The notes under the pieces: model-generated
Told to the model about the DNA's origin: nothing
The model's input: only the letters and a program-made list of their open reading frames with translations
The model's database searches: none
Translations under genes and position numbers: made by a program
Assembly: GCA_037447655.1 (NCBI GenBank)
Contig: JBBHKE010002445.1
Span: forward strand, 1-64,000
Direction: 5' to 3'
Length of the DNA: 64,000 nt
Origin: Zygnema cylindricum
Taxonomy: Eukaryota; Streptophyta; Zygnematophyceae; Zygnematales; Zygnemataceae
Shown here: piece after piece, positions 12,028 through 23,544 of the stretch
Layout: each line of letters begins with the position of its first letter
Numbering within the stretch: position 1 is the stretch's first letter

Positions 12028-13250
12028 TAAATTATGCACGTGTCAGCTTTTTCCTTGAGACAATTGCAAATTTTTGTTTTTTTCTTTTACGTCGCATGTC
12101 CTTAATTTGTGTACGAACGCAGACAAATTTTCAATTTTCCGTTTTGAAATTTACGCCTCTTGTACTTTTGCGTTTTTGGAGGCAAAAATAACAAAAAAAC
12201 GGCAAAAATATCTCCCACGTGTTAATTACTACGGGTTAGGGTATTGTTCCATTAGGGAAAAATGTCGTTTACTAAAAGTCGTACTATTTCGTAAAGTGTC
12301 GTACCTAAAAAAATAAGATGTCAGAAAAACAAGCATACTAAATGAGCAATTCGATTCTCCACATTTATGGGCGTAAACGTGGACCGTGGGATACGTCATC
12401 GTCTAACACTTTCAATTCGCAACAAGTGACCTTGAGTAGGTCAATTTATGCGCCTGAACGAATAGCATCATGTCTTGTGGAAAAGTGAAAAAATATCCAT
12501 GACGACCGCGCGACCAGATCAGTACACATCCCATATGACATGTGCATTCCGCCAGGGAGGAAGCGAGGCCACCAGAAGCAGCAAGAAAATCTTTGACGGA
12601 AGTTATTGCTTCACGCTTTCTATTGCTACCCACTGACCATTTTGACATTTTCGTTTGCTTTTACAAATCTTAAGTTTCGCCCGCTTGTACAAATTTTATT
12701 GTATATGTCGTACGAGACATTCCTTTCCTTCGCTGGTAACAAATATGTGGTCACAATTTGCTGTCAGAGATTCCTTGAGGATTACCAGAATCGTATCCAT
12801 CTATTACGTGGACAAATCATAGTGTGCCACGCTAATAAAATGTCGATTACTGGCCCGAAACCATGGATCGATAGCTCTAGTAAACGAATTTTGTACGTTT
12901 ATTGAGACCGCCTAATGAAACAACGCTCTTACCTGACAACCTGTGTGATGACACTGTATGGAAAGGCTCAAAAGCTTCCCATCCTTTGGGAATTAACGCG
13001 GTTTTAAAGCTAAAGGACAAACGGACAAATATTTCAAACATTTACATTGTACGACATTTTTTTGGCTTCCCATTCTGTCTTGCAATATTTTATGAAAAGA
13101 ATGACGCAAAACGACAACCGCACGCGCTTTCGCTGTCTCCAAGTGGCAATGACAACAAAGGGCCGAAAATAATAAGAGTCATAATTTTTTCTAGCATATT
13201 TATTCCTAACGGGCTAGATTTTGGCCGAGGTACACCTGTTTGAGAAAGGC
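12028..13250 (+). repeat. Dispersed repeat J, copy 1
   Basis: Matches 54508-55035 plus 56266-56300. Shared landmarks are ACGTGTCAGCTTTTTCCTTG, TTTTACGTCGCATGTCCTTA, GGGAATTAACGCG and AGCTAAAGGACAA. Copy 1 has about 650 bp (12240-12900) not seen in copy 2. No TIR or LTR structure was recognised, and its open frames (12606-12905, 12902-13243) are not conserved in copy 2. Confidence 0.6.
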
Positions 13251-13660
13251 CATTTAAAAAAAAACTTGTACGGTAATGATCAGTAAGGACGTAGGTGGTC
13301 CCAGTAAAAATACAAGCTCGTTTACTATTAGTGGTATATTGCAGAATCCTCCGTTATGTTCTACCAGTAAACAACCTTTTACTCGTGTGCTTTATCTTTA
13401 GTATGACCACGTAGGCTTGTGTTTAGACGTCACAAATCGCCAAAAATTTGTTACGCGCAAAATCTGAACAAAAAATTTGCACTAACGGACGAAAACTATA
13501 AACTGTAAAAGTGTACGTAAATGTCATAATTTTAAGTGCGCACTATATCATCGTAAAAACTTTGTTGTTAATGTTTTAAAAATCCAGTATCAGGCTAGCG
13601 AAAGGGAGCGTTAAATAATATTTTACCTCAAAGATTTTTTCACGCTTTTGGTGAATTAAC

Positions 13661-13735
13661 TAGTGTTGTGTATCGGTAAGGATTTGCCGATAACCGATAT
13701 GGGCCTTTTTTCGGGTATCCGATAATCTGCTGTGT
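13661..13735 (-). mobile_element. H2 terminal fragment
   Basis: Starts TAGTGTTGTGTATCGGTAAG and continues with the inverse of the H2 right end (TTTGCCGATAACCGATAT), then stops after about 70 bp. A remnant of one H2 end. Confidence 0.65.
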
Positions 13736-13884
13736 CCACCAAATGGGCATAGGCATGACATTTCTTAACAATGAATTAGAAAAAGAGGTGAATATGAAGG
13801 TATAAAAAAGCTTCATTGCTTCGCAAGTTACGTTACAATGTCTTCGAAAGTCACTATATGTATTGAAGCTAGGGCCTATTACTT

Positions 13885-15050
13885 TGTTGATATTTTAGTA
13901 TTTTCTAGGTCTGTGTTAGGATAGGAAAAGAGCAGAGGCAGTCTGCCTCTAACTCCCCTCTCCCAGCCCCCACACTTGTTGTAGTCACTGAAGGCTGGAC
14001 AGAGGATATAGAGCCATGGCTGCCTAGGTCCTATAGAGAAGACATGGAATAGAGTGGGTAGATTTACCATAAAGACAGTTGACGGACCCAGGATTTAAAC
14101 ATGGAACTTGTCGTCCGTCAAGGTAGTCGTTAACCGGATGCTTTATCCAATTAGTCTAGGACGACTGCTAAGTAATGTTAGGTTTGATAAACATATAAAT
14201 GTTATCAAGTAGATCAATTCATTTAACTAGACGAATTGATTCTAAGTACATAGAAACAGTTCAAATAAAGAACTGTCTTATGTACATTACGAAAATGATA
14301 CCGCGCATTTGTTTCGACCGCGAAACAAATACCGCGCACCCATTTTCAACGGTTAGAATTAAAGTCGGTTTTGATCGGACGGCCGCGATAAGCCCCGCGA
14401 TCGCGGAATAGGTACTTTGGGCGTTTTACGGTCATTGCCACCTCGAGTGACACGTGGCGCAACAACATTGGATTGCGGCAACTCCGGAGATTACGGGAAC
14501 AAATCCGGATTTGACACGTGTCGACATTTTGGCCATGTTGTACGATGGTTGTACAAAAAGTACATCGGTACCTGTACTTTTCTATACGACACAGTAATTT
14601 GATTGGTGCCGTACGTCAATAGATAGAGTTTTAGAGAGAGAATACGACTTAGAAAATTTAGTAGGTAGCAGCCACTCTCCGAGAGAGCTCTTGTACAAAA
14701 GGTCATCTTTGACCATTCATAACTATCAATTTACTTGACCATTTTCAGTGAATCTTTTTGCTGCGGACTCAAGGGAATCCAAGCTACACAGGGTGTAGTT
14801 GGTCAGAGCTTTTGCCAGCCTTGGTGGCTGCATTCTAAGGGAAAGTCAAAGTGGGTGAATGTGTCAAAAACTCATATTCTAACTTTGCATTCTGTGGTGG
14901 AACTGAGCACACAAAAAGTCTTATTTCACAGGGGTGAAGCTATATTGTCAAGGGGTCAATCATTTGGGTTTATATCAACTTGGAGTCGGCACTATCTACA
15001 TTAGCTTGAAATCTGCGATTTTTGTGGGCAATGGAGCACATTCAGTTTCA
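13885..15050 (+). mobile_element. Solo LTR, copia family, lineage C, with 5-bp TSD
   Basis: 1166-bp solo LTR starting TGTTGATATTTTAG and ending AGTTTCA, flanked by perfect TACTT (13880-13884 and 15051-15055). It shares ordered landmarks with copia A and B LTRs: TATTTTCTAGG, CCCACACTTGTTGTAGTCAC, GAGCCATGGCTGCC, a tRNA-like antisense module at about 14075-14150, GATTGGTGCCGTAC, and TTTTTGCTGCGGACTCA. There is no internal domain, so it presumably arose by LTR-LTR recombination. Confidence 0.9.
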
Positions 15051-15108
15051 TACTTGATACGTGCGTCTTCGTAAAGCATTGTTGAACTTTGGTTTCTAAC
15101 GAAAAGCG

Positions 15109-16138
15109 TGTAGAAATAAAAGGTTATTTTAGTATTTTCTAGGTTTTGCAAAATGCAGAAAAGAAGCCGAGGCAGTCTGCCTCTAACTTCTCTCTTCAGC
15201 TCCCACACTTGTCGTAGTCACTGAAGGTTGAAGAGGGAGCTAGAGCCATGGCTGCCTATGCTGATTAGAGATAGAGTTACGGGTTATAGATTTTGGTAGA
15301 TTTACTAAAATGTATATTGACGGAACTAGGGTTTTAACCTAGTACCTACCGCCCGTCAACTTAGCCTGTAGCCTTAGCCATTTAGTATGCCATCATGCTT
15401 GAAGATACATAGTTTAATAGATATTTAAATGTTGACACGTAGTCTATTTCATTTAACGGATCTTTAAACATAGACACACTTTGTAAAGTACAGCGTACGA
15501 AACATCCGAAACGAATACTGCGCATTTTGTTTAGAAAGCGAAACAAATACTGCGGAAGTATTTATGACGGTCACGATTGTAATCCGGCTTAATCGGACGG
15601 CCACGAAGCATGCCGAGATCGTGGAATAGGTTTTCGGCGGTTTGCGGTTGACGTCACGTCAATTGCCACGTGGCAAAATCACATTGGATTGCGACATCTC
15701 TTGGGATTCCAAGAACGAATCCAAAAATGGCATGTGTCGACTTGTTGGCCATGTTGTACAATATCCGTACATAAAGTACATCGGCACTTGTACCTTATGT
15801 ACGATACACTATTATGATTGGTGCCGTACTTCAGTAGATAGAGTTTAGAGAGAGATAGGACTTAGAAAAATTTGATAGATTGGACCCTCTCTCCCAGAGA
15901 GCTGCTGTACAAAAGGTCAACTTTGACCCTTCATAACTTACTGCTCAGGGGAGCAAATTCAGAGATTCTTTTTGCTATAGACTCAGGGGAGTCTTGCCTT
16001 TACAGGGGTGAAGGTGGTCTGAGTTTTTGTTTGCCAGGGTGGCAGTTATTCTTGCTGAAAGACAAAGGGGTCAGGGTTATCCTAGAGGCTTCGTGTGAGC
16101 TGCCTACTCTGAGGTCCTATGGAGGTCTCAGAGTTACA
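15109..16138 (+). mobile_element. Solo LTR, copia family, lineage A, with 5-bp TSD
   Basis: 1030 bp, the same length as both LTRs of copia A, starting TGTAGAAATAAAAGG and ending CAGAGTTACA. Perfect TSD AAGCG at 15104-15108 and 16139-16143. It is slightly more diverged from the copia A LTRs than they are from each other, so it represents an older insertion of the same lineage. It carries the antisense tRNA-like module at about 15322-15398. Confidence 0.93.
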
Positions 16139-16143
16139 AAGCG

Positions 16144-17064
16144 GGGGAATAAAATTTGACATGAAAGCAAAAGAAGCAAACCCGGAAATATTTGTCACTT
16201 TGCGTGGATGACTTCCCAATGGCCTGTGAAAGGTTGCAGCAAATCAACAAATTGATGCATTACCTTATATTACACTTTAAGGACACGAAATTAGGGGAAG
16301 GTTGTTATAAACTTGCGATTAAAGTGATTCACGACAAATGGGGATTTATCAAGTTGAGTTAAAATCAATTTTACAATGAGGTATTAGAGTGGTTATCCAA
16401 GCTTGACCCAAAATCGTTTTTTCCGCCGTCGGACGCAAATTTATAGATGCACGATTTTAGAATGAATGTGTTTATCACGTCCAGTATTGCGAGGCTATTT
16501 GATGCCTCGTGTACTTGAGCGTCGAGACTTATCTTGACATTATAGGGGAGGTTACTTTTGTTAACCGATTTTTTTTTGGCTCATAGAAGGTCCACCGAGA
16601 GGTAGTAAAGGTAATATTTTCATACTTAGTATAGAAGATCAATTAGGGCCCTATGTTATAACCGAGTTCAAATTCATTAGAGTATTTTCATTATTTCAGT
16701 GTAGTCGAAAAGTTAAGGTCCAATGACGCATTTGTTTTTCGAAGAGTTGCGGTATTTTAGAGCTCAAAGCTCCAACCGCAATGCCACTCCATTCGACGGA
16801 ATAGGAATGTATGACTACATGTCACAATTTTAAGGCTTCAATTAGGATAAATGAGATGTTGGGCGAAATTAAGTGTACTACTCAAGTATTTCAAAATCAA
16901 TATAACTTCACGAGTAGTGTGGCATTGGTGAATAATCCTTTGCTGAAAAAACGGACAAGCCATATATAGTGCCAAAGGCATTTTGTACAAGGTTTGGAAG
17001 CTATTGGCAATATTGTGTTTATATATGTTTCTATTTTGGAGGAGGTAATCAATATGTCCAATAA
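16144..17064. other. Intergenic DNA, nothing recognised
   Basis: No TE terminus, tandem array or domain-bearing frame seen. Confidence 0.35.
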
Positions 17065-17267
17065 GTGAGAGAGTGGTTTTTGTCTTTCTCAACGTTTGTC
17101 TTATATGAGAGAGGAGGTTATAGCCAAGACATGAAGTAGACTTAACAGGTAAGCCAAGGTTTTTCTGTACCCATAGATCCCAATATAATTAGAATCTCAA
17201 AGGTAGATAAAAGCGTGCGAAATGGAGTTAAATTGGTGATAAAAATTAGAAAAGCAAGAGTTAAAAA

Positions 17268-17775
17268 CATAGTTCAAAAGTAGGTGAAAGTAGGCCCATA
17301 CAATATGCCTGTTGTATGTAAAACATACAATATGACCTTAAGACCCATATTGAATTGGTCGCAAAATGAAAAAAAAATAGTAATAGGGTTGAGTTACACA
17401 TCGATCGATAGAGAATTAAACGTCATGTCTAAATTTTGAAAAACATTTGGACAAAAAAACAAAATTTTGTGAGTTTAAAAGATTTTTTATTTAAACCGTC
17501 AGATTTCGAGGATCAGACGGTCGCTGATCAAAGGAGCGATCTAAGAAGATCACATGAAAAGCCCATAACATAACTCATCTTACGCCGTGTCAATTTGCTG
17601 AAAAAACTCGTCCGGCGGCGTGCGTTGTACTATGATCATACGTCAGATTCGTACGTTCGTACAAGAGTGAGCACAAACGCACACATATACAATATGCCTA
17701 CTCTACGCGAGTTTTGTGCCAAATTTTGTGGGCCTACCAAAGGCCTACCATAAAAACGTCTATTCTTTAACTATG
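17268..17775 (-). mobile_element. Family E MITE, copy E2
   Basis: 508 bp with TIRs CATAGTTCAAAAGTAGG and CTTTAACTATG, flanked by GTTAAAAA (17260-17267) and GTTAAAAG (17776-17783), a 7/8 match to an 8-bp TSD. The interior matches E3 in inverse orientation, including the site where E3 holds L3: here the sequence runs uninterrupted through CATGTCTAAATTTTG. Confidence 0.8.
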
Positions 17776-18619
17776 GTTAAAAGTAGTGTTGGGTATCGGG
17801 TAAATTCATATCACGATAATTTCGATAATCGATGTATCGAATATCGATCGAGCAGAATCCTCCATATATCGTATCGGGACCAACATAAATTATGGCGATA
17901 TATATCGCGATATAAAGTATTTTTTAAATATAATATTTTATATTTGTATATAATATGTTATTTTTGCGAAAATGACAAATTGTCTGATACGCCACCTACG
18001 ACCTGATTTTCGTTTTCCGTGACTTAAAGGTAAGTGCCTAGGCTTCGGTTACATCCTGTATTGTGTGTAAACAAGTTTTTACATACGTGTTTTAATTTGA
18101 GTGGTTCCATGTAAGTTGACGATAAAATCTCTAAAATAGTCAAAGATTTGAAAACCGACCATTTTCGTATGGAAATCCGTACTTGCGTATTACGTACATA
18201 TATTTCGCAAGTGTACCACGTCAATGTACCTCAAAGATCTCCTTCACTCTGTTGACTTTCAGGAAAAAACCGTATTTCTTTTCGGCAAATATTTTACGGT
18301 CACCTTGTCCGCAGGCACGTGACTTTGGAGACCTGTGGAAATTTTCATTTTTTTTTAAATGCCTTGATATATCGACGATACGATATATTGACGATATATT
18401 GGCGACAGAGGTCGAAAAGTCAAAATTTTACATAACCGAAATCGACCGTTATTTTTTTCAAAATCTGAGTAGCCGACGCCCGACCGGGTTATGTCACGCT
18501 CCAAAATTGTTAACCGTTAACCGGCCGACGTTTACGAAAATAAAAGTTAACGGGGGGCTCGTTCCTCTGGCTACACGGCGATGGTTAGTGGCGTTATGAC
18601 TCTATGTGACTTTGAATTA

Positions 18620-18760
18620 CGGCATTAATACCTTAAATGAGAATACACACTATTTAAGGGCGTGGATATAATCGCCCGTCTCTTGGCACTAAATTAGAAT
18701 GAATGGCGCTCATTTTTCTTTACATTAATAATTTCTCAACACTAATAACGATTCGCGGTG
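18620..18760 (+). mobile_element. Family K MITE fragment, copy K3
   Basis: Has the K core (ACTATTTAAGGGCGTGGAT, TTGGCACTAAATTAGAATGA) and a right end TAATAACGATTCGCGGTG followed by TA. The left terminus is missing. Confidence 0.65.
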
Positions 18761-18835
18761 TAACCGTGCCCGCTCGTAACCGAAAAAGTACAAAATTATC
18801 TAATGTACGACGTATGAATAAGCCAATAATTACGA

Positions 18836-19225
18836 TTTGTCGCGTTCCCTTAGATTTGCGAAATGAATAGTGTTTACTAACGTTGTACATTTGCGACGCT
18901 TTGTCGCGTTCCCTAAGATTTGCGAAATGAATAGTGTACTACGTGAATCGTTATTAGCCTTATGTACTCAATATCAGCACCCCAAAATTTTATCATTGAT
19001 ACCTTAAGTATAACAAACTACACTATTTAAGGACATGGACCATAATCTGCCACGTCTCCTGGCACTAAATTTGAATGAATGACGCTAATTTTTTCTTTAC
19101 TTTAATAATTTCTATAGTCTAATAACGATTCGCGATGTACCGTGTCAGATTTGCGACGCTTTGTCGCATTCCCTAAGATTTGCGAAAAAAATAGTGTTAC
19201 TACCGTGTCAGATTTGCGACGCTAG
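18836..19225 (+). repeat. About 65-bp tandem repeat, interrupted by K2
   Basis: At least three copies of a unit containing TTTGCGACGCTTTGTCGCRT and TCCCTAAGATTTGCGAAA, ending AATAGTGT. K2 splits one unit at a TA. Confidence 0.75.
18939..19137 (-). mobile_element. Family K MITE, copy K2
   Basis: 199 bp flanked by TA (18937-18938, 19138-19139). Starts CTACGTGAATCGTTATTAG and ends CTAATAACGATTCGCGATG. Opposite orientation to K1. Its position inside a tandem array gives an unambiguous insertion site. Confidence 0.82.
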
Positions 19226-20837
19226 TCGTGATGTCACGTACTTCCATGATACCAAAAGAGTACAAAGTACAATAATGTTGGATTGTATGGACAGTACAAA
19301 TTTTTCTTTTTTTTTGGTTTTTTGGTTGACCGACCGTAACCGACCGTTTTTTTTTTTTTGGTGAATCAACCGACCGCAACCGCCCGGCCCTCAAAATTTG
19401 GCAACCGAATCCGTTCCGGATCCGGCGCGGGCGGTCGGTTAACGGTCAGTCACGGTCTCGGTTGACCGTTTGCGACCTCTGATTGGCGATATATCGAGAT
19501 ATTTTTATTATCGATATATCGAAGAGATATATCGATTATCGGGTACCTGAAATTCGATATATATCGAATATCGGCAAACAGTCCTCGATACCCAACACTA
19601 CTAAAAGTGTCGTTGGACTTAAAAGGATATATTAGGGCTCCAAATTAGACTTGGGATTATTAAATATGTGGTTGGAACTTGTTGTGAAGGAAAACTAATT
19701 AATAGGGAAATGGGATGCCAAATCCGGGCGAGAAAGATGGTGACAGAATTCTAGTAAGTACACGCCTCGTACATTCAGTGGTTACATCGGCCGAAAGGAC
19801 ATCTTTGGAAAGGTACACCTATACGGGAGAATCTCAAACGGGCGGCGGCATTGGCGTGCTTCACGACTTGTCGGCGGGAGAAATGGGGCAGCTTGGCGGG
19901 AAACTATTTTGTACGGTAAGTGTCTGGACAGCATACGGATTTTTAAAGCCAATCAGAGGCTGGGCATAAATTTCGGTGTTACACCGCCTTTGCAAGTGGC
20001 GACTTATGTCGTTTAGGAAAGGAAGAAAGATAAACTGAGACGTCAATGGTACACGGTAATAATCCAAAATTGGCTTTAACCGTACATATATACGGAGCAG
20101 CTTATGTGGGAACAGGCTATGCTGGTACGAGATCCGTTCGAAGAAGACAATTTTGGAAGAAATTGGGGTGCGATATTCTATGTAGATGACAGGTTAAGTT
20201 AAAGTTAAACGACAGCCTGTCCTTGCTTAGGGAATATCGGCGATCTGACTGCTGTGAGATTGTACAAAATTGATAGCGAAAAGGTACGGTAAGTGACGTG
20301 GCTCTTTTTGGAATAGAATCTGATGTCAAGCAGGACAAATACGAGACGTGGCGTATTATCAGGAAATGTCAAATGTGCCGTACAGCAATTGGACTGACGG
20401 ACTGTGATTCCTCCCGGAAAAAGGTAAAAATTTGAATATGGACGAAGCACATCTAGAGGACTTGTTTCCGTGGTAAAGTACAGCAGCCTGATTTTTTTTA
20501 TCATGATTTGTGTACTTTTATTTTAAATCCATAAAAAATATATAAAAGGACGAGTGGAAGGCCTTTCTGTACTCTAAATCATGATTGAGACCCTGAAGTA
20601 CATATTCGTAACAGAAAACAACCTGACGCCCGGTTCAAAAAATTGACGGTACGGGATGGAAAGTTTAGCAAAATAGTGTTTGTGTAAAAAATTGAGATAT
20701 TTTTATACAACAGAAAATGGCCAATAATATTCAGCCACGTGTTCATAGGCAGCAATAAAATCGTGTTCCAGAATCTTTTAGATGGACTCTCAGTTTTTTT
20801 CAACTGCCCGAAAATGTGTGCCATGGCAAGAAAATAA

Positions 20838-21621
20838 GGCTGCGGCCCCATGTAGTTGTAACTTAGCGTACTTACTTTGTATTTTAGCGCGGATCCGGCG
20901 GACCCGGATTTCAAGTGTCTCTATGTGTTCATTCGAAATTATTACTTAAGTTTGTGACAATTGTATACGTCGACAACGCCCGTGACGGCTGTCACCGTGT
21001 ACAATTTGTGATGACGCACCATATTTTCTTGAAACTTTTTGAAGCGTCGCAAGACACATCGTAATTTTTGAAACGATTTGCGGATTTGGTATGTCGCATG
21101 TCTTTGCGAGACATCGTTGACGTACAGCCTTGCACCCGTGGCTGTGCAAAATGCCTTGACGTAAACCTCTCCCGTCCGGCCGCCATTACTTCGCAGATTT
21201 TTCACGTTCGCAGACTTTTCAACTTTGCGTGAAATGACACTGCAGCGTCGAGACCCCTGCAAAAAAAAAACCGTACAACATGCAAGCCGACAAAAACAAA
21301 CAAACCCTGTACTTTTTTTCGTCGTCAAAACTTCTAAAATCTTTTCACACGTGGGAATATATTTTCAGATTGGTGTAGACGGATTTGCTTAGCTTAAAAC
21401 ACAGTGCCGATGTGTTTTATGATAAGCTTGAAAATGACGTGACAGTGGGTCGAAAAACCGCAAGACGACAAAATTTCGTACATCCTAAGTTCAAGAATGA
21501 CGCAAATTGTACTTTACAAATTTGCGATTTCTTCGTACGGTCGCAACTTAGGCAGTACAGCGCTAAGTTATAAAGGAAAACGACAGAAAAAACCCGAACT
21601 TAGCCACATGGGGCCGCAGCC
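20838..21621 (+). mobile_element. PIF/Harbinger-like MITE, copy L1
   Basis: 784 bp with TIRs GGCTGCGGCCCCATGT and ACATGGGGCCGCAGCC, flanked by TAA (20835-20837 and 21622-21624). Three-base TAA/TTA duplications are typical of PIF/Harbinger. The core includes GCGGATCCGGCGGACCCG. The M copy at about 6650 lacks the element. Overlapping minus frames across 20942-21328 are not conserved in L3 and are not called as genes. Confidence 0.82.
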
Positions 21622-22374
21622 TAATTGTCTTGAATTTTTGGATTCCACAAACCGTATTTTGTTAGTTAGGGTAAATCGCCATCGGACTTTAAACAAAAAA
21701 AACATCTCGTTATTCGCTAATCATTACATACGACAGGATCTTCGTCACGAAGGCGATTTCCCTGCGTGACAAAACCGGCGACGAGTCCTTTTGACTGGAA
21801 GGTACAGTGACGTACGCCCGGGTCCGCCGTTCGCTGGTGTCATGATTCACAAGGACAAACTATGCTTCGTCCACAAAGAACTGCGTTACCGTAAAAAGGC
21901 CGAGGTGTCTTTCGGCCCATTTCCATCCTGCCGTCTTTCGCTTCGCGAGTACAATACGCTTGCCGTGGAAACTTTGCTACATGCTGCCGTTTTAGGAATT
22001 TATGAACATGTGTCACCCGTACGGATTATGTGATATTTTTCATTAGATTTAGATCCACTATTATTGTGCTAACAGCAGATTTTGATTCGATTCTACCCGG
22101 ATCGGAAAAGTGTACAAAAATGTGAACTTTGGATTCTGTTTTTATGGTTTTAAGGGCGACAGCACCGACTGCGTGCCAACTCAGATCTCTTAAGTTTGAC
22201 CTTTCCGTCATTTCTGTTATGAATCCTAAGGTTATCTTTTCATTTAAGATTCGCTTCGCAGTTTGACGGCTGGGATTGACTGAATCTTCGGCGGGAGTCC
22301 ACAATTTAGAAAATTATTCGACTATGTAACCGTATCAGAACGGACAATCGCGGCACACCGTGTATGGCTATTAT

Positions 22375-22680
22375 TAGTGTTGGGTATCGGGTAAATCCAT
22401 ATCGCGATAATTTCGATATTCAATATATCTAATATCGATCGAGCAGAATATTCGATATATCGTAACGAGACCAATATAAACCATCGCGATATATATCGCG
22501 ATATATAGTATTTTTTTAAGTTAAATATTTTATATTTCTATATAATATGTATTTTAGCGAAAAAGACAAATTGTCTGATACGCCACGTACGACGTGATTT
22601 TTGTCCCGTGACTTAAAGGTAGACGCCGCAAAATGTAACCAACAAAAAAGTACTAATTCTGTAATTCATATAATTATTTA
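22375..22680 (+). mobile_element. Family H1 left half, copy H1d
   Basis: Starts TAGTGTTGGGTATCGGGTAA and follows H1e and H1c through TACGCCACGTACGACGTGAT and TAGACGCCGCAAAATGTAAC, then diverges. No right terminus. Confidence 0.7.
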
Positions 22681-22964
22681 TTTGGGGTATGGTTACATCG
22701 GGAGGTCTTTGTAATAGTACGACAGCAAAATTTATCATAGATGTCCAATTCGTACGGTTTTGGACTTTTTCCCGAAAACTACGTAGTATTCGCTTGTTTC
22801 GTAAATTTCGTAAATTTCGTACGTCACACTGTACGGAAATTTGTACGGACATTAAAAATAAAATACGTTGCTTCATTTGCGCGCTCGTATTTTTTATCTC
22901 TCCTCCACCTCGTCATCAGAAGGAAGCGGCCGTTGGAGACGCCATAAATTCCGCCGCTCGCAGC
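22681..22964. other. Intergenic DNA with a short dispersed block
   Basis: A block near 22742-22800 (TGTCCAATTCGTACGG, ACGTAGTATTCGC) recurs at 23448-23500. No gene was recognised. Confidence 0.4.
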
Positions 22965-22966
22965 TA

Positions 22967-23024
22967 CACCGTGCATCGCTATTTGGGTAAATAATATTTT
23001 CGTCACTTACAAATTTGTTTCTAA
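22967..23024 (+). mobile_element. Family F left-end fragment
   Basis: After TA (22965-22966) the sequence starts CACCGTGCATCGCTATT and reads into a TTTTCGTCACTTA block like F, then is cut by L2 at TAA. Confidence 0.55.
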
Positions 23025-23330
23025 GGGTATGTCCCCATGTACTTGTAACTTAGCGAACTTACTTTGTATTTTAGCGCGGATCCGGCGGACCCGCTTTTCA
23101 AGTGTCCCTATGTGTAAGAACGTATCGTAAGTTACGTTTGTGACGATTTTATACGTCGACAATACCTGTGACGGTTGTCAACGTCTACAATCTGTGTTGT
23201 CGAACGTTATTTTTTGGAACTGCTTGTGTGACGTCGCATGTCTTACCGTGACATTGTAGACGCCGCCTTCCACCCTGTACCATTTCACGATTGAGGAAGT
23301 TGCGCTTTGCCTTTGCGTCTCTTGTCCGGT
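23025..23330 (+). mobile_element. PIF/Harbinger-like element, left part, copy L2
   Basis: Starts GGGTATGTCCCCATGT immediately after TAA and carries the L core GCGGATCCGGCGGACCCG plus a GTGACGGTTGTCAACGT block matching L1 and L3. No right terminus was found. Confidence 0.7.
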
Positions 23331-23544
23331 CTTTTGTTTTTTTTTTCAAACAAGACAAAATGAGCCCGTTACACGGGCGAGTTTCGTGTTGTGTGTGTTT
23401 ATGCTTGTATACAGTTTTTAGCCAATGTAATGGTTTGAGCCATAATTGTCCAATTTGTACGGATTTTGATTTTTTTCCGATTTTAACGTAGTATTCGCGA
23501 CTTTTATACTTTTCTTAAAATCCGTTTAGTTTCCGCTGTACGAA

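Larger units (their letters stand above)
18406..19481 (+). mobile_element. hAT-like element P with perfect 8-bp TSD, nested in H1e
   Basis: 1076 bp with TIR CAGAGGTCGAAAAG and inverse ending TTTGCGACCTCTG; CAGAG fits the hAT YARNG rule. Perfect 8-bp TSD ATTGGCGA at 18398-18405 and 19482-19489. The interior holds two family K MITEs, a roughly 65-bp tandem repeat and CGACCG-rich ends. No transposase frame. Confidence 0.85.
17784..19600 (+). mobile_element. Family H1 hAT-like element, copy H1e, containing P
   Basis: TIRs TAGTGTTGGGTATCGGG and CGATACCCAACACTA. TAGTG fits the YARNG start of hAT elements. Flanks are TTAAAAGT/CTAAAAGT (7/8) if the first T belongs to the TSD. The interior is rich in CGATAT/ATATCG words. 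Without P it is about 730 bp. It begins exactly at the end of the E2 TSD. Non-coding. Confidence 0.8.
17065..22352 (+). repeat. Dispersed repeat M, copy 2 (enlarged by nested insertions)
   Basis: Second copy of the repeat at 5205-7640, in the same orientation. It is lengthened by E2 (17268-17775), H1e (17784-19600) and L1 (20838-21621), none of which is in copy 1, and lacks F2. A plus frame here (21791-22033) is broken in copy 1 by small indels. The right end is close to a TA-MITE-like terminus at about 22353. Confidence 0.7.

Noticed and set aside
20942-21328. 128-codon minus frame in L1 as a transposase
   Set aside because: Three overlapping frames, none conserved in L3, and no DDE or Myb-like motif visible.
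21791-22033. 80-codon plus frame in repeat M copy 2
   Set aside because: Looks protein-like, but the copy at about 7.1 kb has frame-breaking indels and no domain was recognised.
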